This document shows, one piece after another, positions 60,317 to 64,000 of a stretch of DNA of 64,000 nt. Under the pieces are notes generated by a model. The model did not search any database. It worked only from the letters and a program-made list of their open reading frames with translations, and was not told the DNA's origin. The number at the start of each line of letters is the position of its first letter. Positions within the stretch are counted from its first letter, which is position 1. The position numbers and the translations under genes are program-made. Source of the DNA: Chitinophagales bacterium (GTDB lineage Bacteria; Bacteroidota; Bacteroidia; Chitinophagales; Chitinophagaceae). The DNA lies in contig JACJXQ010000008.1 of assembly GCA_020636495.1 (NCBI GenBank), forward strand, positions 2,108,001 through 2,172,000. The letters run 5' to 3'.

Positions 60317-62161
60317 ATGAGAACTTGTATACGAGTAAGTGCAATTATTATTGCTATTCTTTTTTCTGTCAATACATATGCAGACCACCTTTCGGGTAAG
60401 TTCCTGTTCGCGGCACGTATGAATGGTGCTCAGGAAGTACCTGCTGTATCTACCAATGCACTTGGTTTGGCTACGTTTTATCTTAATGATGAACGGGACA
60501 CGCTTTGCTTTGAGATGACGGCAACCAACTTGTCAGGTCCGATCACCGGCATTCATATTCATGAAGCATCAATGGGTGCTAATGGTTCCGTGGTTGTAAA
60601 CATGATGCCCTATATGATGGGAAATCATTTGAAAGGCACATTAACAGGAACAACACTCAGCAGTTCTTTTGTTGAGAAGCTGTTTGCAGGACAGCTATAC
60701 CTGAATCTGCACACATCTACCAATGCAAACGGCGAAATACGCGGGCAGATCTTACCTGAAGAAGACAAAGGCATGGTAGTAATGATAAACGGCTCTAACG
60801 AAGTACCCGCAGTATCAAACAGTGCAAATGCTATTGGCTTTTTCATGCTGCAAAAGCATATGGGCAAGCTGAGCTTTAATGTTGTTGCAGACGGATTGAG
60901 CGGCCCCATTACCGGCGCACACCTGCACAAAGCCATAGCCGGGCAGAACGGTGCTGTTGTCGAGAACCTGACAACTTATGTATCAGGCAATATGATATCA
61001 GGCAGCGTTGACCCATCTATGTACCTGGATGCATTAATGGGAGATAGCTTATATATCAATATTCATACAACGGCCAATCCTAATGGCGAGATACGTGGCC
61101 AATTGATGGTGCAATCTTATTTACATTTCGATGCTAAACTTGATACAGCGCAGGAAACAATGGCTGTAACAGGTACAGGTATGGAAATGGGTGTCGCAGG
61201 ATTAAGACTAAACTATACGTTTGACACTTTATGGTACGATGCCCAAATGAATGGCTTGTCAGGTGCTATTACCGGAGCACACTTTCATATGGGAGGTGTA
61301 AATGTCGGCGGCAATGTAGTTGTGGCCATACCTTCAGGAAACATAAACGGGAATACTATCTCAGGTATAGTGACAGGTGCAATGTTGGCTGATACATTCA
61401 TACATGCAATGCTTGAAGGAAATATTTACCTGAATGTTCATACAGCAGCCAACCCTAATGGTGAAGTACGAGGCCAGGTGTACCGCACCTTCCGCGAAGG
61501 TTATACTTATCATATCAACGGTGCACAGGAGTCACCGATGGTGACATCAGACGCTTCAGGTACTGGCATGGTATCTATCGACAGGGGCCAGACAGGCGCG
61601 CACTATATGATGGTTATTGACAGCCTGTCAGGATTTTCGGCTGCTCACTTTCATAATAATATACCCGGGCAAAATGGCGGTGTTATGTATACCCTTACGC
61701 CTAACTATGCAAATGGCGGTATATTCGGCTATTGGTTAGATACGGATGCCAACACGCCCTTTACAACGGCATCATCCAATAAGTTCCGCAAAGACAGTGT
61801 GTATGTTAATGTTCATACCATGGCTAACGCAAATGGTGAGGTAAGAGGCAATAGCTCAAGGAAGCTATGCAACGAAATTCCACAAAGCATCAGCAACCTG
61901 GGAGACGTGAACATTACTACAAAACTATATCCTAACCCTGCACAAACCAGTACCACACTGGATATCATATCTAATGCCAATACACAAACCATAATTATGG
62001 TCATTGATGTGATGGGCCGCACCATATGGTCACAAGACAAAAAGCTGGTGAATGGTAAGAACAGGGTAACCATTCCACTGAATAATATGGCACCGGGTAT
62101 GTATAATCTACAGATAAGGAATAGTACAGGACAGGTATCTATGAAATTAATGAAGAATTAG
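60317..62161 (+). CDS. CHRD-domain protein with T9SS sorting domain
   Basis: This 614-residue secreted protein has a signal peptide (SAIIIAILFSVNTYADHL) and about four CHRD-like repeats. Each has NGxxEVPAV or a similar start, SGPITGxHIHxA in the middle and YLNLHTxxNxNGEIRGQ at the end. The last 75 residues (LYPNPAQTSTTLDIIS onward) form a T9SS type A sorting domain. CHRD domains are thought to bind or hold ligands; the role here is unknown. The protein should be at the cell surface. Confidence 0.92.
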   Translation: MRTCIRVSAIIIAILFSVNTYADHLSGKFLFAARMNGAQEVPAVSTNALGLATFYLNDERDTLCFEMTATNLSGPITGIHIHEASMGANGSVVVNMMPYMMGNHLKGTLTGTTLSSSFVEKLFAGQLYLNLHTSTNANGEIRGQILPEEDKGMVVMINGSNEVPAVSNSANAIGFFMLQKHMGKLSFNVVADGLSGPITGAHLHKAIAGQNGAVVENLTTYVSGNMISGSVDPSMYLDALMGDSLYINIHTTANPNGEIRGQLMVQSYLHFDAKLDTAQETMAVTGTGMEMGVAGLRLNYTFDTLWYDAQMNGLSGAITGAHFHMGGVNVGGNVVVAIPSGNINGNTISGIVTGAMLADTFIHAMLEGNIYLNVHTAANPNGEVRGQVYRTFREGYTYHINGAQESPMVTSDASGTGMVSIDRGQTGAHYMMVIDSLSGFSAAHFHNNIPGQNGGVMYTLTPNYANGGIFGYWLDTDANTPFTTASSNKFRKDSVYVNVHTMANANGEVRGNSSRKLCNEIPQSISNLGDVNITTKLYPNPAQTSTTLDIISNANTQTIIMVIDVMGRTIWSQDKKLVNGKNRVTIPLNNMAPGMYNLQIRNSTGQVSMKLMKN

Positions 62162-62187
62162 GGTAAAGCGGGTTTTGGTTACAAACC

Positions 62188-62217
62188 GGGCTGCAGTTTC
62201 TACTGCAGCCCTCTTTT
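62188..62217 (+). terminator. Terminator of the CHRD-protein gene
   Basis: GGGCTGCAG (62188-62196) pairs with CTGCAGCCC (62203-62211), followed by TCTTTT. Confidence 0.85.
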
Positions 62218-62255
62218 GTGCTTATATGCAGATTAATATTTATTATCGGTAGTAC

Positions 62256-62286
62256 TTGGGCTGCACGTTTTGGTATAGTAACTTTG
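62256..62286 (+). promoter_or_regulatory. Promoter of the bacilliredoxin gene
   Basis: TTG (62256-62258), 20 bases of spacer, and TAACTTTG (62279-62286) match the -33/-7 pattern. The start codon is 18 bases on. Confidence 0.55.
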
Positions 62287-62304
62287 TAACTATAAATTTC
62301 AATT

Positions 62305-62718
62305 ATGTATCCAATAGAAATAGTAGCCCCGATGAAGGCTGAAGTGACAGAGAATGGTTTCCAGGAATTGCAGACACCTGAAGAGGTGGATAATGCATTA
62401 CAGAAATCCGGCACAGCATTATTATTCATCAACTCTGTATGCGGTTGTTCTGCAGGTACCGCCCGTCCAGGTGTTATTGCGGCCGTGAAGAATGCCACTA
62501 AGAAACCAGATCAGATACTGACCAGCTTTGCAGGTTTTGATACAGCAGCTGTACAGCAGGCAAGAACCTATTTACTACCTTACCCTCCATCTTCACCGGC
62601 AATAGCTTTGTTGAAAGACGGACAGGTAGTACATATGATCGAGCGCCATATGATAGAAGGTCGCCCGGCCCAAATGATAGCTGCCAACCTGCTGGATGCT
62701 TTTGAGACGTATTGCTAA
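62305..62718 (+). CDS. Bacilliredoxin, BrxA/BrxB (YphP/YqiW) family
   Basis: This 137-residue protein starts MYPIEIVAPMKAEVTENGF and has the active-site motif SVCGCSAGTARPGV (CGC) near residue 45, both diagnostic of BrxA/BrxB. In bacilli the family removes bacillithiol from proteins. In Bacteroidota the same low-molecular-weight thiol is made by some species, so the role probably holds. The gene is alone, with its own promoter and terminator. Confidence 0.93.
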   Translation: MYPIEIVAPMKAEVTENGFQELQTPEEVDNALQKSGTALLFINSVCGCSAGTARPGVIAAVKNATKKPDQILTSFAGFDTAAVQQARTYLLPYPPSSPAIALLKDGQVVHMIERHMIEGRPAQMIAANLLDAFETYC

Positions 62719-62745
62719 GCATACAGAACTGATATTGAAATAATT

Positions 62746-62774
62746 AGAGGTGTACAAATTGTACACCTCTTTTC
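62746..62774 (+). terminator. Terminator of the bacilliredoxin gene
   Basis: Two perfect 12-bp arms, AGAGGTGTACAA and TTGTACACCTCT, flank one base (the stem will open to a wider loop), followed by TTTTCG. Confidence 0.8.
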
Positions 62775-62835
62775 GTCCCTGGCTTCGCAAAACCATGATA
62801 TTTTCGTTTTTTTACGTCCTATTTAGCACAAAGGT

Positions 62836-63414
62836 TTGAACACAGGAAAGATCATAATCATTACGGCTCCCTCAGGTTCCGGCAAAACCACGCTGGTAAA
62901 GCGCCTGCTGGAGAAATATCCTAAGCTTGCATTTTCTATTTCAGCTTGCACCCGCCAGCCCCGTCCCAACGAGGTGAATGGCAGAGACTATTATTTCTAC
63001 ACAGAGGAAGAGTTCAAAGACCTTGTGGATAAAGATGCTTTTGTAGAATGGGAGATGGTTTATACCGGGAAGTATTATGGCACGCTAAAATCGGAAGTGC
63101 AACGCATATGGGATAATGGGCAGACACCACTGGTAGATATAGACGTCCAAGGTGCGATAGCCACACAGAAGAAGTACCCGCACAACTCCCTGAGCCTTTT
63201 TATACAGGCACCCAGTATACAGGAACTAAGGCAAAGACTGGAGAAAAGGGGTACCGAGACACCTGAAAGCCTGGAAGAACGCATCAAAAAGGCTGAATCT
63301 GAACTCACCTTTGCACATAACTTCGATACAATTATAGTAAATGACGACCTGGATAAGGCAACCATGGAATTAATAGACACCATTGAAGACTTTATATCAG
63401 GAGACAATGCGTAA
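62836..63414 (+). CDS. gmk: Guanylate kinase
   Basis: This 192-residue protein has the P-loop APSGSGKTTL and the GMP-binding segment ISACTRQPRPNEVNGRDYYFY. IDVQGAIATQKKY and RGTETPESLEERI follow, all typical of GMP kinase (GMP + ATP to GDP + ADP). It starts with TTG. The next gene follows after 48 bases. Confidence 0.96.
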   Translation: MNTGKIIIITAPSGSGKTTLVKRLLEKYPKLAFSISACTRQPRPNEVNGRDYYFYTEEEFKDLVDKDAFVEWEMVYTGKYYGTLKSEVQRIWDNGQTPLVDIDVQGAIATQKKYPHNSLSLFIQAPSIQELRQRLEKRGTETPESLEERIKKAESELTFAHNFDTIIVNDDLDKATMELIDTIEDFISGDNA

Positions 63415-63462
63415 ACAGGATACTACAAATTATTACTCAAATCCTTATCTTTAAGTATTCAT

Positions 63463-64000
63463 ATGGCTGATCCCAATCTAATATTGTACATCATTGGCTG
63501 CATTCTGCTGATAGGCTTTTTTGCAGGTACCGAAATAGCCTTTATTTCTGTCAATAAACTAAATATCGAGCTCCGTAAAAAACAAGGAAGTATCTCAGGC
63601 AAGATTCTCTCTCGCTTTATGGAGAAACCAGCTGAATTTATTGGTACCAGTCTTGTTGGGGTAAATATATTACTTGTTATCTATGGTTTGTTGATGACAG
63701 AGCTGACAGACCCGCTTCTGGACATGTTACCTTCGCCCCTTAATTCAGAATATGTACACTTGTTGCTGGACACGCTCATTGCTACATGTGTGATATTGTT
63801 TTTTGCAGAATTTCTTCCTAAAGCCATTTTCAAAGCCAAATCAGAACAGTTACTGGCTTTTTTCAGTATACCGATGCAGGTACTATACATCATACTCTAC
63901 CCTATAGCAAAAGTATTTGTTGACATATCAGAGTTCATGCTTAAATACCTGTTCAATGTACGTATCAAAGAGAAAAAACAGGTTTTTAACCGTGTAGACC
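63463..64000 (+). CDS. CNNM/DUF21-type hemolysin-family membrane protein, N-terminal part
   Basis: The gene starts with ATG 63463 and runs off the right edge. About 179 residues are visible. Three or four membrane helices of the DUF21 domain are seen (ILYIIGCILLIGFFAGTEIAFIS; FIGTSLVGVNILLVIYGLLM; LIATCVILFFAEFLPKAIF), with GTEIAF and FAEFLPKA as family motifs. CBS and CorC_HlyC domains are expected beyond the edge. These proteins are linked to magnesium or other cation transport. Confidence 0.88.
   Translation, partial: MADPNLILYIIGCILLIGFFAGTEIAFISVNKLNIELRKKQGSISGKILSRFMEKPAEFIGTSLVGVNILLVIYGLLMTELTDPLLDMLPSPLNSEYVHLLLDTLIATCVILFFAEFLPKAIFKAKSEQLLAFFSIPMQVLYIILYPIAKVFVDISEFMLKYLFNVRIKEKKQVFNRVD

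Noticed and set aside
62139..62498. 119-aa minus-strand ORF
   Set aside because: It is antisense to the bacilliredoxin gene, its promoter and the CHRD-gene terminator.

Overview
The window is a stretch of a Bacteroidota chromosome, most likely from the Chitinophagaceae/Chitinophagales side. Three signals support this. Secreted proteins carry type IX secretion (T9SS) C-terminal sorting domains. Many genes have the Bacteroidota promoter pattern (-33 TTTG, -7 TAnnTTTG). Bacteroidota-typical families recur: DUF58, head-GIN, DUF1343/NamZ, DUF5034-like lipoproteins, CHRD and SBBP proteins, and an MMPL/acyltransferase/methyltransferase fusion. Shine-Dalgarno sequences are mostly absent. No rRNA, tRNA, transposase or CRISPR array was seen.

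Layout. 1-10 kb: the end of a glutaryl-CoA dehydrogenase, the DUF177-rpmF-plsX operon, a hydrolase-ogt pair and a large T9SS propeller protein. 9.7-10.1 kb: the RNase P RNA. 10-16 kb: a cytochrome c/copper-monooxygenase-like secreted protein, valS, miaE and a cold-shock gene. 17-22.5 kb: a MacB-type permease, a phosphoribosyltransferase, isoaspartyl peptidase, truA and a DUF2157 protein. 22.6-27.5 kb: a complete drug-efflux operon (tetR-tolC-emrA-emrB) with a palindromic operator over its promoter. 27.5-40 kb: recG, exbB/exbD, a SlyD-type isomerase, NamZ, the trifunctional MMPL fusion, an ABC exporter, tryptophan 2,3-dioxygenase and a head-GIN lipoprotein. 40.5-44.3 kb: small hypothetical genes and an ABC-F ATPase.

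The unusual part is 44.9-50.7 kb, an AT-rich accessory array. It starts with a complete dif-like site (44934-44961; XerD arm identical to that of E. coli). It continues with six copies (one decayed) of a ~100 bp element made of two inverted 28-bp dif-like sites around a stem whose bases change in a compensatory way. Between the elements lie small leftward genes: a triplicated 65-aa ORF, a 102-aa ORF, a PemK/MazF toxin operon with a palindromic operator, a coiled-coil protein, a Rha-type phage regulator and a small membrane protein. Three further XerD arms without a recognisable XerC arm close three of the gene segments. My reading is that this is an array of Xer-dependent gene modules at a dif-type site, related in logic to CTX-phage-like IMEX elements and pdif modules. 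No recombinase is present in the window.

50.7-64 kb returns to ordinary chromosome: a PhyH-family dioxygenase, a possible small RNA with attenuator-like folding, an ArsR-SRPBCC-DoxX-YdeI operon with its own operator, a class A beta-lactamase-like hydrolase, a bifunctional formiminotransferase/cyclodeaminase, a CHRD/T9SS protein, a bacilliredoxin, gmk and the start of a CNNM/hemolysin-type membrane protein.
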